Source: Tridacna crocea
Taxonomy: Eukaryota; Mollusca; Bivalvia; Cardiida; Cardiidae
Assembly (NCBI GenBank): GCA_943736015.1
Contig: OX031057.1
Coordinates: forward strand, 45,532,501-45,596,500
Length of the DNA: 64,000 nucleotides
Reading direction: 5' to 3'
Shown here: positions 1 through 11,382 of the stretch, piece after piece
Layout of the letters: every line of letters begins with the position of its first letter
How positions within the stretch are numbered: the stretch's first letter is position 1
Program-made: the position numbers and the translations under genes
The notes under the pieces: model-generated
Seen by the model: the letters and a program-made list of their open reading frames with translations, nothing else
What the model was told of the DNA's origin: nothing
The model's database searches: none

Positions 1-205
1 GTAAAATTAATAATCCAAACAGTCAAAGTAGGTCACGCTCACCAGAACTCGCTCGACATTCATGATTTTGCAAATATTAATCAACTTTTCAGTTGAATAG
101 TTTAAAAATCAGTAGAAACTTATTCGAAGACGTGTATCTTACATAAAAATTTACCATAACCGCGAAAAAACAGTAAAATGACAAAGCTACATGTATGATA
201 CTTAC

Positions 206-223
206 CATAGAAGAAGACGCCAT
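206..223 (-). CDS. possible first coding exon of a leftward gene
   Basis: On the minus strand an ATG (complement of 221-223) in a good initiation context, with A at -3 and G at +4, opens six codons reading M-A-S-S-S-M. They are followed at once by a strong 5' splice site, GTAAGTATC, just below 206. This would be a start exon whose gene runs off the left edge. Only 18 coding bases are visible, so no product can be named. The open stretch on the other strand over the same place looks like chance. Confidence 0.3.
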
Positions 224-621
224 TTTCTCTGTCGAATTTCTTCAGGTGGTAGGGGTGTATGCAAATTACATCGTATCCGACTCTAGGCGGAAACCAACGA
301 CGATTTTCCGTGACGCATCGCTATTATTTACCCCTGCTATCGTCAGCCAGTTTTCTTTTGACCAATTTTCGGTTTCTAATATGATTCTCTGTGTTTCTTT
401 TTTTCAATTACCTGACATATGTCAGTAATTTATCCATGTTTACTCAAAGGACCGATTTATTTACCATTTTTAAATAAATGAAATTTTAACAGCATTTTTG
501 CTTAGCGGCTGTAGCCATGCATCTTTAAAGGATAGAGAATATTTGATGTTGATTCTAGTTCGATAAAGTCTTTGAATAATTTGTATTTTAGTCATGTGCA
601 TTCCCGTTTTATAGAAATACA

Positions 622-652
622 GTAGAGAGAGAGAGAGATGGGGGGGGGGGGG
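622..652. repeat. (GA)n followed by poly-G microsatellite
   Basis: About 15 bases of alternating GA run straight into a run of about 13 G. It is a simple repeat within an otherwise featureless 224-980 stretch, where I see no gene, RNA or recognised element. Confidence 0.85.
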
Positions 653-990
653 AAGGCTTTCTACTAAGTGAAATACCTTTTCTGTTTATCTCAGACAACT
701 TATACATACATGTATATTGTTGATCTATAGATATATACATCATTTGGGAGAATGCAGTCTATTTCGACATTAATTGGAATTTTGTGATGATAGGCCATCA
801 AACTGTTAATTGTTACTGATAGGCTGTTGAACTACGCTTATATAAGTCTTCACAATGACCAAATATACTCACCAATCACATGTACAAACACTTTAATTCG
901 TCACTAAAGATCATTTATCCATCAAATCCTTTATCAAACATTTTTTTTCTTAAATCCATGACAACATTTATTTTGTTATTTGACATTGAA

Positions 991-1360
991 CAAACATCCT
1001 CGGATACCCCAGGGTTTCCCTATTTGCTACGCTACATCGACCCTGGGACAATTGACTAATAAAACTTTGAATCAGCCGCCGAAAATCGATACGAAACGTC
1101 ATACCGTACAGTCCACTCGCCCATCACAAAATGATGATAGAACCAATGAAAAGCCAGCATTCGGCCAGCAGTAAAGCGAGCCGCCGAAAATCGATACGAA
1201 ACGTTATAGCGTACAGTACACTCGCCCATCACAAAATGATGATGGAACCAATGAAAAGCCAGCATTCGGCCAGCGGTAAAGCGAAGGAAATTCAACTAAT
1301 TGTCCCAGGGGTCGATGTAGCGTAGCAAATAGGGAGACCCCGGGGTATCCGAGGATGTTG
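991..1360. mobile_element. non-autonomous TIR element with an internal duplication
   Basis: Inverted ends of about 60 bp (CATCCTCGGATACCCC... on the left, its complement at 1296-1360) enclose two direct copies, about 105 bp apart, of a segment starting GCCGCCGAAAATCGATACG. Short open frames on both strands here are by-products of the duplication. No transposase remains. The superfamily is not determinable from the ends. Confidence 0.75.
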
Positions 1361-1371
1361 AACAAAAGTGT

Positions 1372-1480
1372 CAGGGAAATGTCTTCAAAAGTGTCTGGGA
1401 ACTGTCTCCAAATCTGTCGGGGAACTGTCTCGAAAACTTGTGTCTGGGAACTGTCTTGTTGGGGAACTGTCTTGTTCCCA
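1372..1480. repeat. degenerate short tandem repeat
   Basis: Five or six imperfect copies of a 14 to 25 bp motif centred on GGGAACTGTCT lie directly after the TIR element. The open frame running through it is a repeat artefact. Confidence 0.5.
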
Positions 1481-1795
1481 TTTTTTTCATATTTGGACAT
1501 CTTTTGTGCACTGCACTGTCTCAAGTCCATTTCCAGCAGCAAAGATAAAGCATTATACTGCCTGTCTGTGTCCCTTTTTGTGTCATCCCTTTTATTACCT
1601 AAAAAACTTGGACTTGTAGAAGTTGTTTATAGCATGTAAATCATGGAAAAAAAACACTGACAAAATTTATTGTGCATGGTATCCATTTAGAGTGTTTTCG
1701 GGAATGTAAATAACTTGAGTAACAGATAAAATACTCAGTTTTCTCTTATATTCAGTATTTAAATTGAAAATATCTGTATTTCAAACGAAGGATTA

Positions 1796-2018
1796 TTAAC
1801 TCATTACCAGACGACAAAATTTTAGGCTTGTCCAAATCGAAAGCATTCGCGACGACAAAAGTGACTAAAATTTTGAAATTTGTTTTGTGAAGGGTAGAAA
1901 ACATTGTGGGAAAAGGAGAAAATGCTGGTTACCGGCATTTTCTCCTTTTCTCACAATGTTTTCTAAAGGCTTCTTTCTCAGGGGCGTTCAAAGTAGGGAT
2001 TGTGTGGTAATAGGTTAA
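1796..2018 (+). mobile_element. TTAA MITE, class A, full length
   Basis: TTAA lies at both ends (1796-1799, 2015-2018). The termini read TTAACTCATTACCAGAC and GTGTGGTAATAGGTTAA. The central palindrome folds about GCTGGTTACCGGC near 1925-1937, with arms GGGAAAAGGAGAAAAT and complement. It represents the plus orientation used for the other copies. Confidence 0.9.
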
Positions 2019-2868
2019 AAACACAACCAACAGGTATGTTTAAATCCTAGTTTGTGCTGTATTTGTGAAATTATGACAATTCAAACCTTCCCACATAATC
2101 TTGTCTGCGCATGTCATATTCTTCAAAGATTTGACATGTCTTTTATGACGCATCACTGTCCCCGATATTGGGGAGATTGTAGTAATATGCGCTATTAAGT
2201 AACAATGGAAAAAATGGCTTTTATCAATATGTTTGAGGAAAAGTCAGGCCTGTTTTGCTCCAGATTTCTCTAAACTGCTGATTATTATGACATAGCCGAA
2301 TGAATCACACCAGGTAGTGTTTTATTGAATAAACATTTATTTTAGTTTGAAATCTAAAGTAAAGGTTGTCGCGTAGAAAAGTTCTGTACCCAGGATGCCC
2401 AAATTAGATAGATGAGTATTTGTAGAATGCAATCTAGCAGGAGATGATGCACAAAGTGTGTGCGGAACTTTCAACTGGTTTTGTCTTGACCATCTTTGTA
2501 CCCAGAGGCGACCAGTCAAAAAGTAATTTAACATAGCCTTTGGGGACAATTATCTGTACTACCTCTCTGGCTATCAGTCTGTTAATTGATTTTCTTTTAT
2601 ATGACATTTATTCAGCCAATGGTCCAACTCCTTCGAAGATTTGCGAATCATGACAGCTGTGTTGAGGATTGGGCAATAGATGAATAGTGTCATGATTTGA
2701 AATAACACAGTGGCATTTCCATACTTGGGTAATTTAAAAACATGGCTTCAAACAAATTTTTAATCATAATAACTCCTTATTAGAGCTGGTAAAATTTCTG
2801 TCTACCTACCACTGTAGTCTTGCTGTTGCATTTAAAAATGTACAAAGAAAATATCATGTTGCTTATAA
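2019..2868. other. unassigned stretch
   Basis: No recognisable gene or complete repeat. A 70-codon minus-strand open frame at 2337-2549 lacks homology I recognise, has no flanking splice signals that would place it, and shows no codon pattern like the real exons. Confidence 0.4.
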
Positions 2869-2965
2869 AGGTGGCCCTTCATAAATCTTACAAAAATACA
2901 AAAAAATCATCCTTTTACTCCCAAAGCCTTTTATTTTTCATTCGTAAAACCCCACAGTGTTCATA
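2869..2965 (+). repeat. end fragment of the GGTGGCCC dispersed element
   Basis: About 95 bp beginning GGTGGCCCTTCA and continuing through ACTCCCAAAGCC matches the left end of the insertion at 29771-30912, with many small differences. Only the left terminus is recognisable here. Confidence 0.6.
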
Positions 2966-3140
2966 CTAGCTTTTTATTTCAACTGGCCGGAAAATCAGGG
3001 GGTAGTTAACATTTCATAATTAGCGAGTATATAATGACAATAATGCTTCTCAACTTGAGGTACAGCAATCCATTTTCGTGATTTTCAGCAAAAAAGTCTG
3101 CTATAATGAGATAGCTATGTAAATTTACTGCTTCAAGTAT

Positions 3141-3354
3141 TTAACCCTTTACTCCATAAATACTCATTTCTACGGATTGCTTGTAGGAGCCTTTGGAAAA
3201 TATTGTGGGGAAAGGTGAAATTGCTTGTGACGAGCAATTTCACCTTTTGTCACAATGTTTTCTATGCTATCAAAAGGTGTCATATACACATAAGAAACGG
3301 CTTCATCCTTGCTGTTATAGAAACATAGAAATATCTTATGGGGTAAAGGATTAA
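3141..3354 (+). mobile_element. TTAA MITE, class B
   Basis: TTAA at both ends, termini CCCTTTACTCCATA and TATGGGGTAAAGGA. The core palindrome GGTGAAATTGCT...AGCAATTTCACC is centred on a TGTGACGAG-like spacer. It differs from class A in its ends and loop. The right TTAA is shared with the class A fragment that follows. Confidence 0.85.
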
Positions 3355-3419
3355 CCAGCATTTTCTCCTTTTCCCACAATTTTTTCAAAAGGGTTGTTTC
3401 CCATGTGGTAAAGAGTTAA
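3351..3419 (+). mobile_element. TTAA MITE, class A, right half only
   Basis: It starts at the shared TTAA in CCAGCATTTTCTCC and ends GTGGTAAAGAGTTAA. The left half is missing, so the break is exactly at the palindrome centre, next to a TTAA. Confidence 0.75.
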
Positions 3420-3624
3420 CATTTGATATATATATATGGATAAGATGACTGCTATAATGTAATTAAGTGATTAACTATTGTTTTAATGAACCACTGCTAC
3501 CAGTTTCGGCATCATCTTATTGAAACTTATTCAGGAAAATTTTCATAAGTTTCTAAAAGGAACTCATTCTTATACCATCAGATCAACATTCTGTGAAATT
3601 TTTCAATTAGTTCAACTAAATTGG

Positions 3625-3862
3625 GTAACCCTTTAATCCATAGATACTCATTTTGACGTATCAACAACAGACAGCTTTTGAAAACATTGTGGGAAAAGGA
3701 GAAATTGCTCATAACAGGCAATTTGTCCTTTTCCTACAATGTTTTCCACAGAATCAGATATTTGTATCCTCATTAAAAATTTTGTCCATATTTTTGACAT
3801 CATATCTTTATTTGCTGCTGAAATGGAAGAGCCTCAAATTGGCATATCAGGTAAAGGGTTAA
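3625..3862 (+). mobile_element. TTAA MITE, class B-like, diverged
   Basis: The ends GTAACCCTTTAATCCATAG and GGTAAAGGGTTAA flank a core GGAGAAATTGCT...GGCAATTTGTCC. The left TTAA has become GTAA. Confidence 0.7.
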
Positions 3863-3913
3863 ACTTCCAGAAAAAAACTAGATTTTTCTGCCTTGATACT
3901 TACAGAAGGTATG

Positions 3914-4135
3914 TTAACTCTTTACCAAACGAAAAAAATTATAGACTTGTCCAATTGGAAACATTTGCAGGCAACAAAATAAACATGACTGAAAAATGGA
4001 AATTTAACTTAAAAAGAGTAGAATACATAGTGAAAAAAGAAAATTACCAGCATTTTCTCCTTTTCCCCACAATGTTTTGTAAAGGGCTCTTTTTCAGGGT
4101 CATCAAAAGTAGAGATTGTGTGATAATGGGTTCAA
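3914..4135 (+). mobile_element. TTAA MITE, class A
   Basis: The left end TTAACTCTTTACC is intact. The right TTAA is mutated to TTCAA. One arm of the palindrome has decayed around 4045. Confidence 0.8.
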
Positions 4136-4630
4136 TTCTGTGTCTATCATGGATGTTGCAAGTGTAATATTTTTCTGTTTTATGTTTATAGAAATAAGGT
4201 TTAGCCACAAGTGGGACGTGAATTATGGATGTTTTCCACCACCAATGTTAAAACAAATCAGTTTCACAGATACTTTAGAACCATGGTCAAAGGTGATGTT
4301 TCAAGTGTAACACAAAACAGACATCTGGAAATGACTTGTGTTTTGAGTGCAAAATTTTAATGACATCATGTACATTACATCATAAAGTTTAGTCAGATCA
4401 GCAAGAGAAGGTGCCATAGATTGTGTTTAGTACTATGTATTTAAGAAACAAGCCAAGTAAGTAAAATTTTGATTTTGTACATAGAAAATTCCTATTTTTT
4501 TTTGTTTCATATTCATACCAGATTAAATAAAGATACCAGTAGGTATTTTCCTTATATTCTCTAACAAACTTGGATAGTGTATTATATGTCTTACCTACAG
4601 GTAAATACAGCTATTTTAATAAGTAGAGCC

Positions 4631-4861
4631 TTAACCCTATACCACACAATGAGGACTTTTGACGACCCTGAGGTAGAAGCCTTTTGAAAACATTGTGGGA
4701 AAAGGAAAAAAAATGATGATAACCAGAATTTCCTCCTTTTCCCACGATGTTTTCTACCCTTCCCAAATCAAATGTCGATTTTTCAGTAACATTTATTTTG
4801 TCGTCTGCAAATGCTCTCAATTTTGACCAGTCTATAAATTTGTCCTTTGGTAAAGAGTTAA
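4631..4861 (-). mobile_element. TTAA MITE, class A
   Basis: Both TTAA sites are present. It is in the reverse orientation, beginning CCACACAATGAGGAC. The palindrome centre is damaged at ATGATGATAACCAG. Confidence 0.85.
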
Positions 4862-5015
4862 GTTTAAGAATTTGGGTCATCTTGGTTTTTTACAAAAAGA
4901 GTGTTTACACTTGCAACAAAAATCTTATATGACATCTCATATGGCAATAAAGGACCATGTATAAACAACCATGTATATTACTGTATTCTTTCAGATTCAG
5001 TATCTTTTTGGTCAT

Positions 5016-5244
5016 TTAACACTTTACCACTCAATCCCTACTTTTGACGCCCCTGAGAAAGAAGCCTTTTGAAAACACTGTGGGAAAAGGAGAAAATGCT
5101 GGTAACCAGCATTTTCTCCTTTTCCCACAATGTTTTCTACCCTTCACAAAACAAATTTCAAATTTTCAGTCACTTTTATTTTGTCGTCTGCAAATGCTTT
5201 CAATTTGGACCAGTCTAAAATATTGTCGTTTGGTAATGGGTTAA
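5016..5244 (-). mobile_element. TTAA MITE, class A, near-intact
   Basis: Both TTAA sites are present. The inner arms of about 30 bp around GCTGGTAACCAGC are almost perfect complements, so this is one of the younger-looking copies. Confidence 0.9.
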
Positions 5245-5454
5245 CCAACATAAAAGTCGAGTAATTGGCACTATTCATGTCAGGTACATGCCTGAAATTC
5301 AGCACTAGGTCAGGGTGAAGTACCTCTCAAGGACTGTTGAACTTTTATCTCCCATCATTTACGATATAAGAGCTCTTTTTCACATTTAAATTTCCCAAAT
5401 ATCTCACTGAATGCAGAATTGAAATCATATATCTAAAACTGGCATATTTCTATA

Positions 5455-5712
5455 CAGTCAGACATAAGTTAAGCATCACCAAAACTGACCAGCAATAGCC
5501 CATGTGCTTAGACCAGCCTTACTCATACCCACAATTTGCTATTTCTGGGCCTCGGAAAGTTTTCTCGTAGCTATCCTTTCATTTGGCTCATAAAACCGCT
5601 TGTTACTTGTCTAGTGGGTCAGTGCATAGCTTGAAAATATACCAAATAAAAGATTTTCCATTAAAAAATTTGACTAAATTAAATTTTGTTTGGGTGATGC
5701 TTATGTCTGACT
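5455..5712. mobile_element. mariner-like MITE with TA flanks
   Basis: Inverted ends CAGTCAGACATAAG...AGCATCACC on the left and GGTGATGCTTATGTCTGACT on the right, each next to TA. TA target duplication with CAGT-type ends fits the Tc1/mariner superfamily. No transposase frame lies inside. Confidence 0.7.
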
Positions 5713-5756
5713 ATATATATGTAACATGGATCAAGCTCTGCCAAAAGGGACTTACC

Positions 5757-5996
5757 GGTAACCTATTACCACACAATCCCAACTTTTGGCGACCCTGAGA
5801 AAGAAGCCTTTAGAAAACAATTTGGGAAAAGGAGAAAATGCTGGTAACCAGCATTTTCTCCTTTTCGCACAATGTTTTCTACCCTTTACAAAACAAATTT
5901 CAAATTTTCAGTAACTTTTGTTACTTAATATTTTGTCGTATGCAAATGTTTTCAATTTGGACAATCCTGAACTATTGTTGTTTGGTAATGAATTAA
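5757..5996 (-). mobile_element. TTAA MITE, class A
   Basis: The left end reads GGTAACCTATTACCACAC, with TTAA changed to GTAA. The right TTAA is intact. A duplicated GTAACTTTT segment lengthens the right half slightly. Confidence 0.8.
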
Positions 5997-6074
5997 AATT
6001 TAACAGTAGAATTCCATATTGATTCTGTAAATATGCAGTAATGGTAAATAAAACATTTAAAAGAGACTAACACT

Positions 6075-6303
6075 TTAACCTTCTACCAAACAACAACGGT
6101 TTTGACTTGTCTAAGTTGAAAGCATTTGCAGACGACAATTTTATTGTAGCCCAAATGACACAATTTGACTTTGATAGAGTAGAAAACCTTGTGGGAAAAA
6201 GAGAAAATGCTGGTTACAAGCATTTTCTTCTTTTCCCTTAATATTTTCCAAAGACTTCTCTTTTTTGGTCGTGAAAACTTGGGCTTGTGTGAGAAAGGCT
6301 TAA
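6075..6303 (+). mobile_element. TTAA MITE, class A, first of a triplet
   Basis: It ends at TTAA 6300-6303, which is also the first four bases of the next element. Sequence divergence from its neighbours shows it is not a fresh tandem duplicate. Confidence 0.85.
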
Positions 6304-6527
6304 CTCTTTACCAAACGAAAAAATTTTGGACTAGTCCAAATTGAAAACATTTGCAGACAACAAAATAAATGTGACTGAAAATATGAAATTTGTTTTGTGA
6401 AGGGTAGAAAACATTGTGGGAAAAGGAGAAAATGCTGGTTACCAGCATTTTCTCCTTTTCCCACAATGTTTTCTCAAGGCTTCTTTTTCAGGGTCATCAA
6501 AAGTAGGGATTGTGTGGTAATGGGTAG
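6300..6527 (+). mobile_element. TTAA MITE, class A, second of a triplet
   Basis: It shares its left TTAA with the previous copy and has a strong palindrome about GCTGGTTACCAGC. Its right terminus, GGTAATGGGTAG, joins the third copy with the TTAA lost. Confidence 0.85.
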
Positions 6528-6735
6528 TCTCTACCAAACAACAATTTTATAGAGTGGTCCAAACAGAAAGCATTTGCAGACAACAAAATAATTGTGACTA
6601 AAATGTTAAAATTTGATCTGGGAAAGGTAGAAAACATTGTTGGAAAAGATTATCAGCATTTCTCCTTTTCCCACAATGTTTATGAAAGTTTCTTTCTCAG
6701 GGTCATCAAGTTGTGATTGTGTGGTAAAGGGTTAA
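6525..6735 (+). mobile_element. TTAA MITE, class A, third of a triplet
   Basis: Slightly shortened at the left (TCTCTACCAAACAACAA) and missing part of the palindrome core. The right TTAA is at 6732-6735. Confidence 0.8.
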
Positions 6736-6875
6736 TGTAAAAGCAGATACATCTTCTTCCTGAATAAAAATAGTCTATCAAAATTTGAGTGGTAAATGAA
6801 ATACTTTTCATGTTTTATTACTGTTTCCCTTTGAACAGGTGCAGAAGATAGATGTTAAAGTTCAAATACGGCATT

Positions 6876-7104
6876 TTAACTCTTTACCACACGACAAAAT
6901 TTTAGACTGGTCTAAAATGAAAGCATTTGCAGACGACAAAGTAAAGGTGACTGAAAAATTGAAATTTGTTCTGAGAAGGGTAGAAAACACTGTGGGAAAA
7001 GGAGAAAATGCTGGTTACTCGCATTTTCTCCTTTTCCTACAGTATTTTCAAAAGGCTTCTTTCTCAGGGGCGTCAAAAGAAGGGATTGTGTGGTAATTGG
7101 TTAA
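6876..7104 (+). mobile_element. TTAA MITE, class A, near-intact
   Basis: Both TTAA sites are present. The left half reads CCAAACGAC-type sequence through GCATTTGCAGACGAC, and the right ends GTGTGGTAATTGGTTAA. Confidence 0.9.
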
Positions 7105-7542
7105 ACAAAATGGAGAAGATGCAGTATTAGTGTGGCTGGAAAATGACAACATTTCCTTGGAGTAAATGTCAACAATACTGAAGAGACTCCCACCTCCCAC
7201 TCTGCTCCCAGGGAGAGGAATGAAATTACAGTTTACTTTTGGACGGCTGAATTGTTGCCTGTGAAACATTATCATATTTGTTTGATGTTAGAGTCTTTCA
7301 GTCATACTAGAATTGTTTTATATAACTTGTTGAAAAGTGTTCTAAAAATACCATTGTTAGAAAAACTTTACTTTGAAATTGTTTGTAGTTTATAACATTA
7401 TTTCAATGAACAGTTCATATCACCATTGTGTTGCAAGTGTAACACTTATCTATTTGTTTTTCGTTTTAATTGAGTGATTTCATACTTCAATTGTTTTGAC
7501 CAATTTGTTATTTATTGTTAAATACCAGTACCCTGCCCCACA

Positions 7543-8640
7543 GGTCACAAGTTTGAAACATAGGAACAAAGAAGGAAAATTCTAAAATTCTTCTTCTTTG
7601 AAACTAGAAGGTGCAGGGCTTTGATATTTGGTATGTAGCATCTCCTAGTGGACCTCTACCAAGATTTTTCATATGATGTCCCTGGGGTCAAAACTTGCCC
7701 GGCCCCGGGGGTCACAAGTTCAACATAGGAACAAAGAAGGAAAACTTTAAAAATCTTCTTCTCTGAAACTGGAAGGAGTACAGCTTTGATATTTGGTATG
7801 TAGCATCTCCTACTGGACCTCTACCAAGTTTGTTCATATGATGTCCCTGGGGTCAAAACTGGCTCCGCCCCTGGGGTCACAAGTTTGAACATAGGAACAA
7901 AGAAGGGAAACTTTAAAATTCTTCTCTGAATAAAACTGGAAGGCTTAGAGCTTTGATACTTTGTATGAAACATCTCCTATTAAACTTCTTCCAAGTTTTG
8001 TCCATATGATGCCCCTGGGGTCCAAACTGGCCCTACCCCGGGGGTCACAAGTTTGAACATTGGGAAATAAAAGGAAAACTTTAAAATTCTTCTTCTTTGA
8101 AACCAGATGGTGTTGATCTTTGATATTTAGTATAAAGCATCTCCTAGTGGACCTTTGCTTAGTTTATTCATGCAATGTCTCTGGGGTCATAATTGGCCCA
8201 GCCCCCGGGCTCACAAGTTTAAACATGGGAACTAAAAAAGAAAAAATTAAAATTCTTCTTTTCTTAAACTAGGAGGTGTAGAGCTTTGATATTTGGTATG
8301 TAGCATCTACTAGCTGACCTCTACCAAGTTTGTTCATAAGATGCTCCAAGGGTCAAAACTTTCCCCTCCAATGGGGTCACAAGTTCTAAACATAAAAATT
8401 CTTCAGAGGGCTTTGATATTTGGCATGTCAAATTGACTTGACACTTGGTGAACATGTATGTTGTATTGCCTGCCCTTTGCAACTATTATACCTCCGCGAC
8501 AACTGCCGGTGGGATGGGCATATGTTGCGACAATTTGCCACTCTTGTTTCATTATCATTTGGCCTTGAACCTCAACATTTGGTATTTACCTTCATTGTAG
8601 ACTTTTACTGCGTAGTACGTAGGTGAGCATTATAGGACCA
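7543..8640 (+). mobile_element. pearl/Helentron-like element with a six-unit tandem core
   Basis: Six imperfect units of about 166 bp start at GGTCACAAG near 7543, 7710, 7875, 8043, 8209 and 8374. They are followed by a unique tail ending in a small hairpin, AGGACCATCATGTTCCT, then CTTGT. A tandem core with a unique tail and terminal hairpin is the layout described for bivalve pearl and Helentron-type non-autonomous elements. The family assignment is inference. Confidence 0.65.
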
Positions 8641-8822
8641 TCATGTTCCTCTTGTCTGGACAAAGATCAGCCTCCATACAAGTATTCTGATCTTGTGCAT
8701 GCGCATTGTTATCTTGGCCACCAGTCAGCTATTTTAAGAATGGTTTCAGTTGTCTAGTCTGTATAATAGTCTTGACAGATCAAATTTTTGAATATTTAAT
8801 AATATAAACAAAGCAGAATCAG

Positions 8823-9057
8823 TTAACTCATTACCACACAATCCCTACTTTTGACGTCCCTGAGAAAGAAGCATTTAAAATACATTGTAGGAAAATAGAA
8901 GAAAATGCTGGTAACCAGCATTTCCTCCTTTTCCCACTATGTTTTCTACCCTTCACAAACAAATTTCAAATTTTCAGTCCCTTTTATTTTGATGTCTGCA
9001 AATGCTTTGGATTTAGACAAGCCTAATAATACATATTGTCATGTGGTAAAGAGTTAA
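8823..9057 (-). mobile_element. TTAA MITE, class A
   Basis: TTAA at both ends. The left inner arm carries an extra AATAGAAG inside the conserved GGAAAAGGAG. Confidence 0.85.
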
Positions 9058-9165
9058 AAACATAATTTCAGTTCTCTCAGTGGCAAACTCTACTAAAAAT
9101 GAAAATTCTGATGAGCAAGCATAATTTGAAGTCCCAGCATAGACAAATATGTTCAACCTATATCC

Positions 9166-9232
9166 AATCACCAAAACTTTTGACATGCTCAAATTATAGG
9201 CATTTGCAGACAACAAATTTAATGCTACTTAA
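9166..9232 (+). mobile_element. TTAA MITE fragment
   Basis: About 65 bp resembling class A outer-arm sequence (GACATGCTCAAATTATAGGCATTTGCAG) ends at the TTAA that begins the next full copy. Confidence 0.5.
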
Positions 9233-9457
9233 CTCTTTACCAAGCAACAAACTTTTGGACTACTCCGAATTCAAAGCATTTGCAGATGACAAAATAAATG
9301 TGAACTAAAAGGTGAAATTTGATTGGGAAAGGGTAGAAAACATTGTTGGAAAAGGAGATATCCCTGGTTACCAGCATTTTCTCCTTTTCCCACAATGTTT
9401 TCTAAAGGCTTCTTTCTCGGGGGCATCAAAAGTAGGGAATGTGTGGTAATTGGTTAA
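9229..9457 (+). mobile_element. TTAA MITE, class A
   Basis: Both TTAA sites are present. The left inner arm is diverged (GGAGATATCCCTGG), the right arm is conserved. Confidence 0.85.
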
Positions 9458-9459
9458 AG

Positions 9460-9653
9460 ATCATCAGGGGTAAAGGTTTTGAAAACAATGTGGGAAACAG
9501 AGTAAATGCTTGTAACCAGCGTTTTCTCCTTTACCCACATTTTTTCTACTCACTCATAGAGAAAGTTCATCATTTAAGTTATATTTATTTCTTTTCTTCC
9601 AATACTTAGAATTTGGATGAATTTGAAATTTTGTCATTTGGTAAACAAATAAC
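9460..9653 (-). mobile_element. TTAA MITE, class A, old remnant
   Basis: The left terminus is eroded. The core reads GTAACCAGCGTTTTCTCC and the right end TTTGGTAAAC without TTAA. Confidence 0.6.
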
Positions 9654-9717
9654 TCTACTTGTAATATGCAAGCACCTGTCTAGAAAAAGACAATTATGAG
9701 AACAAAGGGTTGATTTA

Positions 9718-9946
9718 TTAACTCTTTACCAGATGACAAAATTTTAGTCCTTTTCAAGTTGAAAGCATTTGCAGATGACAATTTCAGTATGACTAAAATG
9801 GAGCAACTGTTTATTGATAAGATAGAAAACATTGTGGGATAAGGAGAAAATGCTGGTTACCAGCATTTTCTCCTTTTCCCACAATGTTTTCAAAAGGCTT
9901 GTTTCCAAGGGTCGTCAAAAGTTGTCATTGTGTGGTAAAGGGTTAA
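9718..9946 (+). mobile_element. TTAA MITE, class A
   Basis: Both TTAA sites are present. The interior outside the palindrome belongs to a sub-variant with ATGGAGCAACTGTTTATTG. Confidence 0.85.
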
Positions 9947-10294
9947 TACTGTCTGGACTACAACAATCATTGTATTGCACAAGTGTAAAGGCAAAGATAC
10001 TGTGATTGCCAATAACCATTCATCTTACAACCTGAGTTGGGTAAATTTGGCAGTTGAGACTTCAATCACTTTCAATAATCAAAGCCTATTTCTATGTCAT
10101 AAAATAACAACTCCACTGGCTTATAAGAAAAAAACACTACAAGCCAAAAATTACAATATTTGGCCAATTTGTTTCGAACTTTAGGACATACAATTTTTTT
10201 TCTACAAAATCCTAAGAGAAAGTCATGACTGCTGTGCAAAGTCAGTTTTGACTGCAAAGCTATAATTACTTGAATTCTGGTGGAGGTCTACAAA

Positions 10295-11237
10295 ATAAAA
10301 CATGAGACCCATGAGACAGGGATAAATTTAGTAGCCGCAGCCTTTATTATGGTTAGTAACAAGATGATTTATAAAGTTTTCAGCACCAAAGCCCATGTAA
10401 AACTTGTGACCCCTGGTGTTGGGACAAACTTGACTCCAAGGCTATAATTTGGGCCCTCCTGGTACATGCCCACTCGATAAAGCTTCATGAAATAATTGGT
10501 AGTCCTAGGCCTTACGGCTACGTACAATTAGATTTTCAAAGTTTTCCCATTATGAGCCCATGTAAAACTTGTGACCCCCAGGACATGCTAAATTTAATCC
10601 CAGGGCTATAATTTGGGTACCCTTGGTAGATGCCAAATCAAGTAGCCCTAGGCCTTATGGCTTAGTACGAGAAGATTTTTAAAGTTTTCCCTATTTAAGT
10701 CCATATAAAACTTGCGACCCCCTGGGCCAGGCCAAATTTGACCCCAGGGCTATAATTTAGGCACTCTTGATAAACAACCACTTGATGGAGATACATGCCA
10801 AATTTGGTAGCCCAAGGCCCTATGGCTAGGTACAGAAGGATTTTATAGTTTCCCTCTATAAGCCAATATATAATTTGTGACCCCTGGGATGGGGCCAAAT
10901 TTGACCCCAGGGCTATTATTTGAAAAAACTTGGTAGGTGTCCACAAAGCTACATGTCAAATTTGGTAGCCATAGGCCTTATGGTTACAGAGAAGAAGATT
11001 TTAAAAGTTTCCAATATTTTTCAGTTTTGTTGCCATGGCAACCACAGTTTTTGAAGGAATCAAATTCTTTCAAGGCATTGTAAAGAGGACCTTGGCAGGA
11101 TCATTTCTGTGAAGTTTCATCAAAATTGGATGGGTAGTTTCAGAGAAGATGTTTGAAATAAAACTTAACGCACAGCCACACAAAGGACACCAAGTCATGA
11201 CACGAGCCCACTGGCCTTTGGCCAGTGAAGCTAAAAA
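10295..11237 (+). mobile_element. pearl/Helentron-like element with tandem core
   Basis: Repeated blocks with AAACTTGTGACCCC and GGGCTATAATTTGG recur at intervals of roughly 140 to 165 bp. A tail follows from 11033 (GTTGCCATGGCAACC) to a terminal hairpin, CACTGGCC TTT GGCCAGTG, and AGCTAAAA. The same tail occurs alone at 23606-23872. The core matches the complement of 55420-56285. Confidence 0.65.
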
Positions 11238-11382
11238 TTTACAACTATGCTATAAATTTCGGCCACTGACTAGAAAATGATCTGAGGTTTCTGTCTTTCA
11301 GCTAATAAGCTACAATTTGAGATTAGACTAGTGATCACTTTTTATAATCAAAGACTAAATCTATCATCATGTATACTGAACT

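Noticed and set aside
195-428. 77-codon plus-strand open frame
   Set aside because: No recognisable domain, and it overlaps the better supported minus-strand start exon candidate.
2337-2549. 70-codon minus-strand open frame
   Set aside because: It starts and ends without context and resembles nothing I can name. Kept as unassigned sequence.
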